Shown: positions 28,324 to 37,878 of the stretch, piece after piece | How positions within the stretch are numbered: the stretch's first letter is position 1 | Layout of the letters: each line of letters starts with the position of its first letter | Origin: Variovorax sp. OV700 | Lineage (GTDB): Bacteria > Pseudomonadota > Gammaproteobacteria > Burkholderiales > Burkholderiaceae_C | Assembly: GCF_900099805.1 (NCBI RefSeq) | Contig: NZ_FNDR01000005.1 | Location: forward strand, 434,001-498,000 | DNA length: 64,000 nt | Direction of reading: 5' to 3' | Notes under the pieces: generated by a model | What the model saw: only the letters and a program-made list of their open reading frames with translations | Told to the model about the DNA's origin: nothing | Databases searched by the model: none | Position numbers and translations under genes: made by a program

Positions 28324-29106
28324 CTAGCGCAGGTCGACGCGCTGCGCGCCGGCGGTGGAAAGGCAGAGCAGCTGCGCACGCGGCGGGTGGGCCGCGGCGT
28401 CCCAGTCGCTCAGCACCATGCGCCGCAGGCCGTCCCCCAGGTCGTGATCGGCGGGCCTGTGCGTATGGCCGTGCACCAGCGTGCGCGCACGCGCCTGATG
28501 AAGCCATTGGCGGGCGGCGCCGCCATCCACGTCGGCCCAGCGCGCCGACGGGTCGCGCTTGCGGTCCTCGCTTTGCACGCGCATGGAGCGCGCGAGCGCC
28601 CGGCGCTCGGCGAGCGGCCGCGCCAAAAACGCCGCCCGCCATTCAGGCGTGCGCACCTGGCCGCGAAACTTGAGGTAGTCGGTATCGTCCAGGCAAAGAA
28701 TGTCGCCGTGGCTCAGGAGCCAGCGTTCACCGTGCAGCACAAGCACCGTGGGATCGTCCAGCAGCGTGAAGCCGCATCGTGCGGCCAGCGCGGCGCCCAC
28801 GAGGAAGTCTCGGTTGCCGTGCATGAAGTACACCGGCAGCCGCTCGGCCGTTCGGCGCAGCAATTCGGCGCACTCGGCCTCGAAGCCAGGGAGGTCGGCT
28901 GCGTCGTCGCCCACCCACACCTCGAACAAGTCGCCGAGGATGATCAGTGCATCGGCCGGCGTGGTTTCCAAATAGCCCCGCCAGGCCTCGAAGGTGTCGG
29001 GCTCGCCGGCTTGCAGATGCAGGTCGGAAATCAGGTCGACGGTGCGCCATGCGGGCGGGGCGAGCAGCTCCTTGAAAGCCGGGGGTGCCGCCATGTCCGA
29101 GCCCAT
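28324..29106 (-). CDS. lpxH: LpxH, UDP-2,3-diacylglucosamine pyrophosphatase
   Basis: Peripheral inner-membrane metallophosphoesterase that releases UMP to give lipid X in lipid A synthesis. Calcineurin-like motifs are in order: SDLHL (Asp28, His30), GDLFEVWVGDD (Asp59), MHGNRDFLVG, LLSHGD and VHGHTHRP. The start is uncertain: the ATG at 29106 gives 260 residues, the ATG at 29094 gives 256. A TTG further up overlaps ppiB and looks spurious. It follows ppiB by 13 bp and probably belongs to a ppiA-ppiB-lpxH-mtfA unit. Confidence 0.92.
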   Translation of the reverse strand: MGSDMAAPPAFKELLAPPAWRTVDLISDLHLQAGEPDTFEAWRGYLETTPADALIILGDLFEVWVGDDAADLPGFEAECAELLRRTAERLPVYFMHGNRDFLVGAALAARCGFTLLDDPTVLVLHGERWLLSHGDILCLDDTDYLKFRGQVRTPEWRAAFLARPLAERRALARSMRVQSEDRKRDPSARWADVDGGAARQWLHQARARTLVHGHTHRPADHDLGDGLRRMVLSDWDAAAHPPRAQLLCLSTAGAQRVDLR

Positions 29107-29119
29107 GCCGCGCCGGTCT

Positions 29120-29632
29120 TTATTCCGAGACGACAACGGCCTTTTCGATCACGACGTCTTCGAGCGGAACGTCATCGTGGAAGCCCTTGCGGCCCGTCTT
29201 CACGGCCTTGATCTTGTCGACCACGTCGGCGCCGCCGGTGACCTTGCCGAACACCGCATAGCCCCAGCCCTGGGCCGAGGGAGCGGTGTGGTTCAGGAAG
29301 CCGTTGTCAGCCACGTTGATGAAGAACTGGGCGGTGGCCGAGTGCGGAGCGCTCGTGCGGGCCATGGCAACGGTGTAGTTGTCGTTCTTCAGGCCGTTGT
29401 TGGCTTCGTTCTCGATCTCGGCGCCGGTGGGCTTTTGCTTCATGCCTGGCTCGAAGCCGCCGCCCTGCACCATGAAGCCCGGGATCACGCGGTGGAACAC
29501 CGTGTTGTCGTAGTGGCCGTTCTTCACATAGCTGACGAAATTCTCGGACGACTTCGGCGCCTTGACGCTGTCGAGTTCGAGTGTGATCACGCCGTAGTTC
29601 TTGATGTGGAGTTCGATTTTGGGGTTGCTCAT
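29120..29632 (-). CDS. ppiB: Cytoplasmic cyclophilin-type peptidyl-prolyl isomerase
   Basis: PPIase B family, 170 residues, no signal peptide. Cyclophilin signatures: [20 protein letters not shown], and [18 protein letters not shown] with the active-site Phe/Gln context. It lies 30 bp after the exported paralogue and is clearly related to it. Confidence 0.94.
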   Translation of the reverse strand: MSNPKIELHIKNYGVITLELDSVKAPKSSENFVSYVKNGHYDNTVFHRVIPGFMVQGGGFEPGMKQKPTGAEIENEANNGLKNDNYTVAMARTSAPHSATAQFFINVADNGFLNHTAPSAQGWGYAVFGKVTGGADVVDKIKAVKTGRKGFHDDVPLEDVVIEKAVVVSE

Positions 29633-29662
29633 GAGGGAGTCCTTCTTTCGGATGTTCGGAAA

Positions 29663-30259
29663 TTACTTCGCCAGTGTGGCGGACTTGATGACGATGGGTT
29701 CGAGCGGCACGTTCTGCATGCCGCCCTTGTTACCGGTTTGAACAGCGCGGATCTTGTCGACCACGTCGGTGCCGGACACGACGCGGCCGAACACGGTATA
29801 GCCGTAGCCATCGGGGTTGGGCGCGTTGAGCGAATCGTTGTTCTTCACGTTGATGAAGAACTGCGAGGTGGCCGAGTTCGGGTTGCCGGTGCGGGCCATC
29901 GCGATGGTGTACCTGTCGTTCTTGAGGCCGTTGCTGGCTTCGAGCGCAATGGGGGCACGGGTTGGCTTTTGTTGCATTTCAGGCGTGAAGCCGCCGCCCT
30001 GGATCATGAAGCCGTCGATCACGCGGTGGAACACGGTGCCATCGTAGTGCTTGTCCTTGACGTACTGCAAAAAGTTCTCGACCGTCTTGGGTGCCTTGGC
30101 CTGGTCGAGTTCGATCAGGATGTCGCCCGCCGATGTGTCGAGCTTCACGCGCGGTCCGGCTTCTGCATGTGCGGCGCCGGCGAAGGCGAGGGCGGACGCC
30201 AGCACCAGCACGGCGCGGCGGCTGAATCGAGCGGATTGGATAAGAACTTGGGTCGTCAA
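29663..30259 (-). CDS. ppiA: Periplasmic cyclophilin-type peptidyl-prolyl isomerase
   Basis: The 198-residue paralogue of the neighbouring enzyme has an N-terminal signal peptide ([19 protein letters not shown], cut near residue 32), so it acts in the periplasm. The catalytic core contains [20 protein letters not shown] and [14 protein letters not shown]. The start is a TTG at 30259, supported by GGAG seven bases upstream; no ATG lies before the signal peptide. Confidence 0.9.
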   Translation of the reverse strand: MTTQVLIQSARFSRRAVLVLASALAFAGAAHAEAGPRVKLDTSAGDILIELDQAKAPKTVENFLQYVKDKHYDGTVFHRVIDGFMIQGGGFTPEMQQKPTRAPIALEASNGLKNDRYTIAMARTGNPNSATSQFFINVKNNDSLNAPNPDGYGYTVFGRVVSGTDVVDKIRAVQTGNKGGMQNVPLEPIVIKSATLAK

Positions 30260-30349
30260 GAAAAGCTCCGGTGTGCGAATGATGTGGGGCTCGGGCCGGC
30301 CGATGCAAGCCGCCGCGGCGCCAATGCACCGTTGGCAGCTGCTCGCAGG

Positions 30350-30940
30350 CTACTTGCTCGCGCGGCCGACCGGCTTGCGAACTTCGGGCGGTGCCGCGGG
30401 CAGGGCCGCGGCATCGGCTTCGGTCTTGGGGGTGAAGATCTGGCGGATCAGCGAGAGCTTGGGCGCAACGCTGGCATTGGTGCTGGCAAATTGCTGCGCG
30501 CGCACATATTCCTGGGCCGCGAGGCGGGCGTAGACATCGCCCAGGTTCTCGTGCGCGGTGGCGTAATTCGGATTGAGCTTGAGCGCCTGTTCCAACGCCG
30601 CGCGCGCCTGGTCGAACTTGCTCTGCGATGCGTAGAGCGCGGCCAGGTTGTTGTAGGGCTCGGGCAGTTCCGGGAAGTCTTGCGTCAATTGCGTGAACGC
30701 GGCGATGGCCTCGTTCTGCTTTTTCTGCTCGGTGAGGATCACGCCGCGCAGAAAGCGCATTTGCGGGTCGCGCGGCTTGCCGGCAATGTAGGTATCGGCC
30801 TTGGCGAGCGCCTCGTTCGACTTGCCCTGGCGCAGCAGGGTGTTCACGTCGTCGTAGTCGTTGGCATACGCGGCGGAACCCCACAGGCTGAAGAGCAATG
30901 CGAAAGCAAGGGAGAGTTTGGTGAATGCGACGTGCTTCAT
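30350..30940 (-). CDS. Exported tetratricopeptide repeat protein
   Basis: The 196-residue protein has a signal peptide (about 1-26, ending SAAYA) and three to four TPR units from about residue 30 to 145, for example PYNNLAALYASQSKFDQARA and ATAHENLGDVYARLAA. The tail is Ala/Pro/Lys-rich. It is likely a periplasmic scaffold; the partner is unknown. It starts opposite cysS, with a 191-bp divergent region between them. Confidence 0.83.
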   Translation of the reverse strand: MKHVAFTKLSLAFALLFSLWGSAAYANDYDDVNTLLRQGKSNEALAKADTYIAGKPRDPQMRFLRGVILTEQKKQNEAIAAFTQLTQDFPELPEPYNNLAALYASQSKFDQARAALEQALKLNPNYATAHENLGDVYARLAAQEYVRAQQFASTNASVAPKLSLIRQIFTPKTEADAAALPAAPPEVRKPVGRASK

Positions 30941-31131
30941 GAAGCCTCGGCAGGATTGGGAAATGCGGGCCTCGAAAACACCCGGAAGGACACGGCGGTA
31001 GCCGTTTATACTGCGTTGCATTGTAGCCGAGGGGCCATGTCCAACCCCTCGCAGCCACTGCCCCGTCACCCCTGAAATACACCGTCGTTCGCCCGTGCCG
31101 CACGTGCGCGAAGCGACGCTTTCCGAGCCTC

Positions 31132-32508
31132 ATGAGTCTGCGCATCTACAACACGCTCTCGCGTGAACTGGAGGAATTCTCCCCATTGCAAGCCGGCAAG
31201 GTGCGCATGTACGTTTGCGGCATGACGGTCTACGACCTCTGCCATCTGGGCCACGCCCGCTCCATGATTGCGTTCGACCTCGTGCAGCGCTGGCTCAAGG
31301 CCAGCGGATACGGCGTGACCTATGTGCGCAACATCACCGACATCGACGACAAGATCATCCGCCGCGCCGTCGAGAACGGCGAAACGATCCGCTCGCTCAC
31401 CGACCGCATGATCGACGCGCTGCACGAAGACGCCGATGCGCTCGGCATCGAGCGCCCCACGCACGAGCCCCGCGCCACCGACTACATCCCGCAGATGCTC
31501 TCGATGATCGGCACCCTCGAGAAGAAGGGCCTGGCCTATCGCTCGGACAACGGCGACGTGAACTACGCGATTCGAAAGTTCCCGGGCTACGGCAAGCTCA
31601 GCGGCAAGTCCATCGATGAGCTGCACGCCGGCGAACGCGTGGCCGTGCTCGACGGCAAGGACGACCCGCTCGACCCCGTGCTCTGGAAGAGCGCCAAGGC
31701 GACCGAGCCCGACGAAGTGAAGTGGCCCAGCGAATTTGGACCGGGCCGTCCGGGCTGGCACATCGAGTGCTCGGCCATGGCTTGCGAACTGCTCGGCGAA
31801 ACGCTCGACATCCACGGCGGCGGCGAAGACCTGCAGTTCCCGCATCACGAGAACGAAATTGCACAGAGCGAAGGCGCCACCGGCAAGCCGCTGGCCAACT
31901 ACTGGATGCACAACGGCTTCATCGTGACCGACAACGAGAAGATGTCCAAGAGCCTGGGCAACTTCTTCTTGATCCGCGATGTGCTCAAGAAGTACGACGC
32001 CGAGACCATTCGCTTTTTCGTGGTGCGGGCGCACTATCGCCGTCCGCTCAACTACAGCGACGTGCACCTGGACGACGCCCGCAATTCGCTCAAGCGCCTT
32101 TACACGGCGCTCGACCTGGTCGCGCCAGAAGCCGTGGCCATCGACTGGAGCGACCCCTATGCGGCGCGCTTCAAGGCCGCTATGGACGAAGACTTTGCAA
32201 CGCCCGAGGCGGTTGCGGTACTGTTCGACTTGGCGGGCGAGGTGAACCGTACGCGATCGCCCGCACAGGCCGGGCTGCTGAAGGCGTTGGGCGGCTGCCT
32301 GAACATTCTGCAGAGCGATCCGACGAGCTTCCTGCGCGCGGGCGCGACACTGGACGAAGCCACCATCCAGGCGCAGATCGACGCGCGCGCGGCCGCCAAG
32401 GCCGCGAAGAACTTTGCCGAGGCCGACCGCATCCGCAACGACCTTCTTGCGCAGGGCATCGTGCTCAAGGATTCGCCCACGGGCACGACCTGGGCCGCCG
32501 CTCAGTGA
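31132..32508 (+). CDS. cysS: Cysteinyl-tRNA synthetase
   Basis: Class Ia synthetase, 458 residues. The zinc/HIGH region is [16 protein letters not shown] and the KMSKS loop is [11 protein letters not shown]. Other zinc ligands are in [12 protein letters not shown] and [10 protein letters not shown]. The C-terminal anticodon-binding region is complete. The stop overlaps a GTG of the following glycosylase frame (GTGA), so the two may be coupled. Confidence 0.97.
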   Translation: MSLRIYNTLSRELEEFSPLQAGKVRMYVCGMTVYDLCHLGHARSMIAFDLVQRWLKASGYGVTYVRNITDIDDKIIRRAVENGETIRSLTDRMIDALHEDADALGIERPTHEPRATDYIPQMLSMIGTLEKKGLAYRSDNGDVNYAIRKFPGYGKLSGKSIDELHAGERVAVLDGKDDPLDPVLWKSAKATEPDEVKWPSEFGPGRPGWHIECSAMACELLGETLDIHGGGEDLQFPHHENEIAQSEGATGKPLANYWMHNGFIVTDNEKMSKSLGNFFLIRDVLKKYDAETIRFFVVRAHYRRPLNYSDVHLDDARNSLKRLYTALDLVAPEAVAIDWSDPYAARFKAAMDEDFATPEAVAVLFDLAGEVNRTRSPAQAGLLKALGGCLNILQSDPTSFLRAGATLDEATIQAQIDARAAAKAAKNFAEADRIRNDLLAQGIVLKDSPTGTTWAAAQ

Positions 32509-32525
32509 ACGGAACGACCAACCCC

Positions 32526-33176
32526 ATGCCGGCTTCCAGGAATCCGGCAATCAAGATCTATACGCCGGACTATTGGGAAGAGGCCTGCAAGCACCTGGCC
32601 AAGAAAGACCGGGTGATGAAGCGGTTGATTCCGAAGTTCGGCGATGCCTGCCTCGAATCGCGCGGCGACGCGTTCACCACGCTCGCGCGAAGCATCGTGG
32701 GCCAGCAGATTTCGGTGAAGGCCGCGCAAACGGTCTGGGACAAGTTCGCGCTGTTGCCACGCAAACTGACGCCCGCCAACGTGCTCAAGCTCAAGGTCGA
32801 CGACATGCGCGGGGCAGGGCTGTCGGCCCGCAAGGTCGAGTACCTGGTCGACCTGGCCATCCATTTCGATTCCGGCGCGGTGCACGTTGATGCCTGGAAG
32901 GACATGGCCGACGAACTCATCATCGATGAACTGGTCGCTATCCGCGGCATCGGCCGCTGGACGGCCGAAATGTTCCTCATCTTCCACCTGATGCGCCCCA
33001 ATGTGCTGCCGGTCGACGACCTCGGCCTGCTCAACGGCATCAGCGTCAATTATTTTTCGGGCGATCCGGTGAGCCGCAGCGATGCCCGCGACGTCGCCGT
33101 GGCCTGGGCGCCGTATTGCAGCGTGGCGACTTGGTATATTTGGCGCTCGCTCGACCCGGTACCGGTCGCATACTGA
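32526..33176 (+). CDS. DNA-3-methyladenine glycosylase (HhH-GPD family)
   Basis: AlkA-like base-excision repair enzyme, 216 residues. The helix-hairpin-helix [18 protein letters not shown] is followed by the catalytic aspartate in [22 protein letters not shown] is the family's N-terminal signature. I chose the ATG at 32526; a GTG at 32505 that overlaps the cysS stop would add seven residues and is a real alternative. accA follows after 16 bp. Confidence 0.87.
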   Translation: MPASRNPAIKIYTPDYWEEACKHLAKKDRVMKRLIPKFGDACLESRGDAFTTLARSIVGQQISVKAAQTVWDKFALLPRKLTPANVLKLKVDDMRGAGLSARKVEYLVDLAIHFDSGAVHVDAWKDMADELIIDELVAIRGIGRWTAEMFLIFHLMRPNVLPVDDLGLLNGISVNYFSGDPVSRSDARDVAVAWAPYCSVATWYIWRSLDPVPVAY

Positions 33177-33192
33177 ACAACAGGAGAAGACG

Positions 33193-34173
33193 TTGGCGAA
33201 ACGAACCTTCCTCGACTTCGAGCAGCCCATTGCTGAACTCGAATCCAAGATCGAAGAACTGCGCTATGTACAGACCGAATCGGCGGTCGACATCTCGGAG
33301 GAAATCGACCAGCTCGGCAAGAAAAGTCAGCAGCTCACCAAGGACATCTACAGCGACCTGACGCCCTGGCAGATCACCAAGATCGCCCGGCATCCGGAAC
33401 GGCCCTACACGCTCGACTACGTCAACGAGATCTTCACCGACTTCGTGGAACTGCACGGCGACCGGCACTTTGCCGACGACCTCTCGATCGTGGGCGGCCT
33501 CGCGCGCTTCAACGGCACGCCCTGCATGGTGCTCGGCCACCAGAAGGGCCGCGACACCAGGGAGCGCACCGCGCGCAACTTCGGCATGAGCAAACCCGAG
33601 GGCTACCGCAAGGCCTTGCGGCTCATGAAGACGGCCGAAAAATTCAAGCTGCCTGTCTTCACGTTCGTCGATACGCCGGGCGCCTACCCCGGCATCGATG
33701 CCGAGGAACGCGGCCAGTCCGAAGCCATCGGCCGCAACATCTTCGAGATGGCGCAGCTCGAGGTGCCGATCATCGTCACCATCATCGGCGAGGGCGGCTC
33801 CGGCGGCGCACTGGCCATCTCGGTGGGTGATCAGCTCGTGATGCTGCAGTACTCCATCTACTCGGTCATCAGCCCCGAAGGCTGCGCTTCCATTCTCTGG
33901 AAGACCAGCGACAAGGCGCAGGAAGCGGCCGATGCCCTCGGCATCACGGCGCACCGCCTGAAGGCCCTGGGCCTGGTCGACAAGATCGTCAATGAGCCGG
34001 TTGGCGGCGCGCACCGCGACCATCGCCAGATGGCCGCCTTCCTCAAGCGCGCGCTCAACGATGCATTCCGCCAGGTCGGCGACCTGAAGCCGAAGGAACT
34101 GCTCGATCGCCGCTATGAGCGCTTGCAGAGCTACGGCCGGTTCAACGACACCAAGGCCGACACCGGCAGATAA
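33193..34173 (+). CDS. accA: Acetyl-CoA carboxylase carboxyltransferase subunit alpha
   Basis: Transfers carboxyl from biotin to acetyl-CoA with AccD, the first step of fatty acid synthesis. The 326-residue product has the crotonase-type carboxyltransferase domain. Key segments: [35 protein letters not shown] and [11 protein letters not shown]. The start is TTG at 33193, decided by AGGAGA six bases upstream and by the family N-terminus ([15 protein letters not shown]). The rare start codon may tune translation. tilS follows 10 bp later. Confidence 0.95.
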   Translation: MAKRTFLDFEQPIAELESKIEELRYVQTESAVDISEEIDQLGKKSQQLTKDIYSDLTPWQITKIARHPERPYTLDYVNEIFTDFVELHGDRHFADDLSIVGGLARFNGTPCMVLGHQKGRDTRERTARNFGMSKPEGYRKALRLMKTAEKFKLPVFTFVDTPGAYPGIDAEERGQSEAIGRNIFEMAQLEVPIIVTIIGEGGSGGALAISVGDQLVMLQYSIYSVISPEGCASILWKTSDKAQEAADALGITAHRLKALGLVDKIVNEPVGGAHRDHRQMAAFLKRALNDAFRQVGDLKPKELLDRRYERLQSYGRFNDTKADTGR

Positions 34174-34183
34174 GCAAGCGCCC

Positions 34184-35161
34184 ATGAACGAAGCCTTCGA
34201 ACGCGCGATGGCCGCGTTCGAGCCGGCGCATCTGCCGCTGGCGGTGGGCTTCAGCGGCGGCGCGGATTCCACCGCCTTGCTGGCCGCATGCGCGTCGGCC
34301 TGGCCGGGGCAGGTGGTGGCCTTCCACGTGCACCATGGCCTGCAGGCTGCGGCGGACGATTTCGAGCAGCACTGCACCGCGGTGTGCGAGCGCCTCGGCG
34401 TGCCGCTGGTGGTGCACCGCGTCGATGCCCGGCATGCGCAGGGCGACAGCCCCGAAGATGCGGCGCGGCGCGCCCGTTACGAAGCCTTTACTGCAATGGC
34501 GCGCAAGGGCGAACCCGCTGGCGCTATCAAATCCATAGCTCTTGGGCACCATGCGGACGATCAGGTCGAAACCCTGTTGCTGGCCCTTTCCCGGGGCGCG
34601 GGTCTTCCGGGCCTGGCCGCGATGCCCGCGCATGCGCAGCGCCACGGGCTCGACATCCATCGGCCATTGCTGGCTGTCCCTGGCGCCGATATCCGCGCTT
34701 GGCTCGAAGGCCTCGATTTGCCTTGGATCGAGGACCCGACCAACCAGAACGAGCGCTATACGCGCAACCGGATTCGCGCGGTGCTGCTGCCCGCGCTGGC
34801 TCGGACTTTTCCGCAATTCCGCGCCACCTTCGCCCGCAGCATCGGCCATGCAGCGCAGGCGCAACAGTTGCTGAGTGAACTTGCGGCACAGGACCTGGCC
34901 GTGGTGGGAGATCCGCCCCGCATCGCAGAGCTGCAGGCGCTTTCGCGCGCGCGGCAAGCCAATGTGCTGCGGCACTGGCTCATGCAGGCGCACGGCTGTG
35001 CGCCCAGCGCGGCGCAGTTGGAACAACTGCTGGACCAGGTTCGCGCCTGCACCACACGCGGCCATCGCATCCACCTGAAGGTGGCCGGTGGTTTCATCGA
35101 GCGGAGGGGCGATTTTCTGCATTGGTACAATTCCGGGCCCTCGCCCAAGGCTTCGCGCTGA
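34184..35161 (+). CDS. tilS: tRNA(Ile)-lysidine synthetase
   Basis: Converts the wobble C of the CAU anticodon of tRNA-Ile2 to lysidine. The PP-loop ATP pyrophosphatase motif is GFSGGADSTALL (residues 22-33). The family segments LGHHADDQVET and IEDPTNQNERYTRNRIR are present. At 325 residues it is shorter than the E. coli enzyme (about 430), so it keeps the catalytic and middle domains but little of the C-terminal domain. I chose the ATG at 34184, right after accA. Confidence 0.92.
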   Translation: MNEAFERAMAAFEPAHLPLAVGFSGGADSTALLAACASAWPGQVVAFHVHHGLQAAADDFEQHCTAVCERLGVPLVVHRVDARHAQGDSPEDAARRARYEAFTAMARKGEPAGAIKSIALGHHADDQVETLLLALSRGAGLPGLAAMPAHAQRHGLDIHRPLLAVPGADIRAWLEGLDLPWIEDPTNQNERYTRNRIRAVLLPALARTFPQFRATFARSIGHAAQAQQLLSELAAQDLAVVGDPPRIAELQALSRARQANVLRHWLMQAHGCAPSAAQLEQLLDQVRACTTRGHRIHLKVAGGFIERRGDFLHWYNSGPSPKASR

Positions 35162-35228
35162 CGGTTTGCAGGGCGCCGCGCTTGCACACCGGCGTGAAGC
35201 GGCCCCTTCTTTTTCTCTGAATTCACCC

Positions 35229-36497
35229 ATGGCATTGATCGTTCACAAATACGGCGGTACGTCGATGGGCTCGACCGAGCGCATCAAGAATGTTGCCAAG
35301 CGCGTCGCCAAATGGGCACGCGCCGGCCACCAGATGATCGTGGTCCCGAGTGCCATGAGCGGCGAAACCAATCGCCTGCTTGGCCTGGCCAAGGAGCTTG
35401 CGCCCAGCAAACCCAGCGACGCCCATGGCCGCGAACTCGACATGCTCGCCTCGACCGGCGAGCAGGCTTCGTCCGCGCTGCTGGCCATTGCCCTCCAGGC
35501 CGAAGGCATGGAAGCCGTGAGCTACGCGGGCTGGCAAGTGTCGGTGCGCACCGACAACTCCTACACCAAGGCCCGCATCGAGAGCATCGACGACGAGCGC
35601 GTGCGCGCCGACCTCGACGCCGGCAAGGTGGTCGTCATCACCGGCTTCCAGGGCGTGGACGAAGACGGCAACATCACCACGCTGGGCCGTGGCGGCAGCG
35701 ACACCTCCGCCGTGGCCATTGCGGCCGCCATGAAGGCACACGAGTGCCTGATCTACACCGACGTGGACGGCGTCTACACCACCGACCCGCGCGTGGAGCC
35801 CGATGCGCGTCGCCTCTCGACCGTGAGCTTCGAAGAGATGCTCGAGATGGCGAGCCTGGGCTCCAAGGTGCTGCAAATCCGCTCGGTCGAATTCGCCGGC
35901 AAGTACAAGGTGCCGCTGCGCGTGCTCTCGAGCTTCACGCCGTGGGACATCGACATCAATGAAGAGGCCAAGTCCGGCACGCTGATCACTTTCGAGGAAG
36001 ACGAAAACATGGAACAAGCCGTCGTATCCGGCATCGCTTTCAACCGCGACGAGGCCAAGATCTCGGTGCTCGGCGTGCCCGACAAGCCGGGCATCGCGTA
36101 CCACATCCTCGGCGCCGTGGCGGACGCCAACATCGAGGTCGACGTGATCATCCAGAACCTCAGCAAGGATGGCCGCACCGACTTCAGCTTTACCGTGCAC
36201 CGCAACGAGTACGCCAAGACCGTCGACCTGCTGCAGACCAAGGTCATGCCTTCGCTGAACGCGACCGAAATCGTGGGCGACACCAAGATCTGCAAGGTCA
36301 GCATCGTCGGCATCGGCATGCGCAGCCACGTCGGCGTGGCCAGCAAGATGTTCCGCGTGCTGAGCGAAGAGGGCATCAACATCCAGATGATTTCGACCAG
36401 CGAGATCAAGACCTCGGTCGTGATCGACGAAAAATATATGGAATTGGCCGTGCGCGCGCTGCACAAAGCCTTCGATCTGGATCAACCGGCCGCCTGA
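35229..36497 (+). CDS. lysC: Aspartokinase
   Basis: Phosphorylates aspartate at the head of the lysine, threonine and methionine pathways. The 422-residue product has the kinase domain (KYGGTSMGS at the N-terminus; TLGRGGSDTSAVAIAAA; YTDVDGVYTTDPR) and two C-terminal ACT domains (about 265-420) for feedback control. A monofunctional alpha/beta-type enzyme with a possible internal start for the beta subunit is usual in this group. It is followed by tRNA-Ser. Confidence 0.96.
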   Translation: MALIVHKYGGTSMGSTERIKNVAKRVAKWARAGHQMIVVPSAMSGETNRLLGLAKELAPSKPSDAHGRELDMLASTGEQASSALLAIALQAEGMEAVSYAGWQVSVRTDNSYTKARIESIDDERVRADLDAGKVVVITGFQGVDEDGNITTLGRGGSDTSAVAIAAAMKAHECLIYTDVDGVYTTDPRVEPDARRLSTVSFEEMLEMASLGSKVLQIRSVEFAGKYKVPLRVLSSFTPWDIDINEEAKSGTLITFEEDENMEQAVVSGIAFNRDEAKISVLGVPDKPGIAYHILGAVADANIEVDVIIQNLSKDGRTDFSFTVHRNEYAKTVDLLQTKVMPSLNATEIVGDTKICKVSIVGIGMRSHVGVASKMFRVLSEEGINIQMISTSEIKTSVVIDEKYMELAVRALHKAFDLDQPAA

Positions 36498-36523
36498 CGG
36501 TGGCATAATCTCGGCTTCTTTCA

Positions 36524-36616
36524 GGAACTGTGACCGAGTGGCCGAAGGTGCTCCCCTGCTAAGGGAGTATGGGGTGTAGAGCCTCATCGAGGGTTCGAAT
36601 CCCTCCGGTTCCGCCA
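36524..36616 (+). tRNA. tRNA-Ser(GCT)
   Basis: 93-nt class II tRNA with an encoded CCA. The acceptor arms are GGAACTG (36524-36530) and CGGTTCC (36606-36612), with discriminator G. The anticodon arm is CTCCC-CTGCTAA-GGGAG, giving anticodon GCT for AGC/AGU codons. A long variable arm and the T-loop GGTTCGAATCC follow. The TGGCATAATC sequence just upstream is a plausible -10 region. Confidence 0.96.
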
Positions 36617-36647
36617 ATACGGCTTCTGGTGCCTTCCAGTAGCCTCC

Positions 36648-36684
36648 AAAAAGCCCAGTAGATCATTGATTTACTGGGCTTTTT
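36648..36684. terminator. Bidirectional terminator between tRNA-Ser and lysR-type gene
   Basis: Perfect 13-bp arms: AAAAAGCCCAGTA (36648-36660) and TACTGGGCTTTTT (36672-36684), with an 11-nt loop. The A-run and T-run allow termination on both strands, which suits the convergent genes on each side. Confidence 0.88.
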
Positions 36685-36769
36685 CATGGTCTGACTTCTT
36701 AGACGCTCCGAGGCTTTCCGGCCCATTCCCGCCTTCAAGCGCCCAACGCGAATCGCTCATCGTTTGGTG

Positions 36770-37774
36770 CTATTTTCTGGTCTTCCTGACCGGTGCCTTC
36801 GCACCCTGGCGGAGCGCGCGTTGCTTTAGGGGCCCGCCCGAGCCCCGCGGCGGCCGTGCCGGGGCCACGTGGTGCTGGCTTGCGCGCAGGGTGAAGTCGC
36901 AGGTCTTGACGGCCAGCTCGACGATGCGCGCCAGCGCGGGACTGAAATTGTCGCGCCGGTAGACCGCGCTGTAGACCAGGGGCGGTGGCATGGGGTCGCT
37001 CTTCACCACCCGCAGCAAGCCGCTCTTGATGTCCGGGCGCACGTAGTCGAGCGCCTGCTGGCTGATGCCGAAGCCGCTGATCGTCAGTTCGCGCAGGATG
37101 GTCGTGCTGTTCGTCAGCATGACCTTGCCGAAGCGAAACCCGTGCTCTGCGCGCCAGGCTTCGTAGAACCTGTTCTTCGAGGCGCCGGCGGGCTGCTCGA
37201 TCACGGGGTAATCGGCAAACTCATGCGGCTTCAGGGCCCGGGCGGGAATGTCGAGCCGCGGGCTCGCGATCCAGGCCTGGTCGACCTGCCCCACCTTGAT
37301 CGATTCGAAAGCCTGGCCCCAGAAGGTCCCGGGCATGATGGTCAGGTCGAGCTTGTTGGCTTCCAGGCGCTCGAAGAGCGTAAGCCCGGCGTCCACCACG
37401 GGCTCGAGCGTCACCTGGGGGTGCAGCTTCTGGAGCAGCTGGATCAGGCTCGTAAGCCAGGTCATCGCGATCAGTTCCGTCACACCCACCCGGAAGGTGC
37501 CGCGCAGCGTCTTGTCGACGCTGATGTCGTGCTGGATGCGCTGCCACAGCCGCTGCGCTTCTTCCGCGAGCGGCAGCAGCTCCCTGCCGGCCTGCGCCAG
37601 TTCCAGGCCGTGGGACGTGCGATGCAGCAACGGGCCGCCGAGCGACTGCTCGAGTTCCGCCAGGCGCTTGGAGATGGCCGACTGCGTGGTGTGTAGCTTC
37701 ACCGCCGCTGCGCTGAAGCTCTGGAGCCTGGCGCTGAAGAGAAAGGCCTCCAGCTGCTTGAAGGTGAAGTTCAT
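36770..37774 (-). CDS. LysR-family transcriptional regulator
   Basis: The 334-residue protein has an N-terminal winged helix (MNFTFKQLEAFLFSARLQSF; the recognition part is around TTQSAISKRLAELE) and a LysR substrate-binding domain (about 90-300). The last 30 residues or so are Pro/Arg/Lys-rich, longer and more basic than usual. It is divergent from the aminotransferase operon with a 104-bp gap, so it most likely controls that operon with an unknown inducer. Confidence 0.9.
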   Translation of the reverse strand: MNFTFKQLEAFLFSARLQSFSAAAVKLHTTQSAISKRLAELEQSLGGPLLHRTSHGLELAQAGRELLPLAEEAQRLWQRIQHDISVDKTLRGTFRVGVTELIAMTWLTSLIQLLQKLHPQVTLEPVVDAGLTLFERLEANKLDLTIMPGTFWGQAFESIKVGQVDQAWIASPRLDIPARALKPHEFADYPVIEQPAGASKNRFYEAWRAEHGFRFGKVMLTNSTTILRELTISGFGISQQALDYVRPDIKSGLLRVVKSDPMPPPLVYSAVYRRDNFSPALARIVELAVKTCDFTLRASQHHVAPARPPRGSGGPLKQRALRQGAKAPVRKTRK

Positions 37775-37878
37775 TCCAGGGGAATGTACGCCGACGGCTT
37801 GCCGCACGAAAAAAAGGAATAGCTCACTGCTCCGATTTCTCGTTTGTCCTGCGGCAACCGGACTTCGATACTGCGTGC

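Noticed and set aside
36524-36700. tRNA-Ser as an integration site for a mobile island
   Set aside because: No integrase gene, no repeated tRNA 3' end downstream, and the following genes have the same base composition as the rest.
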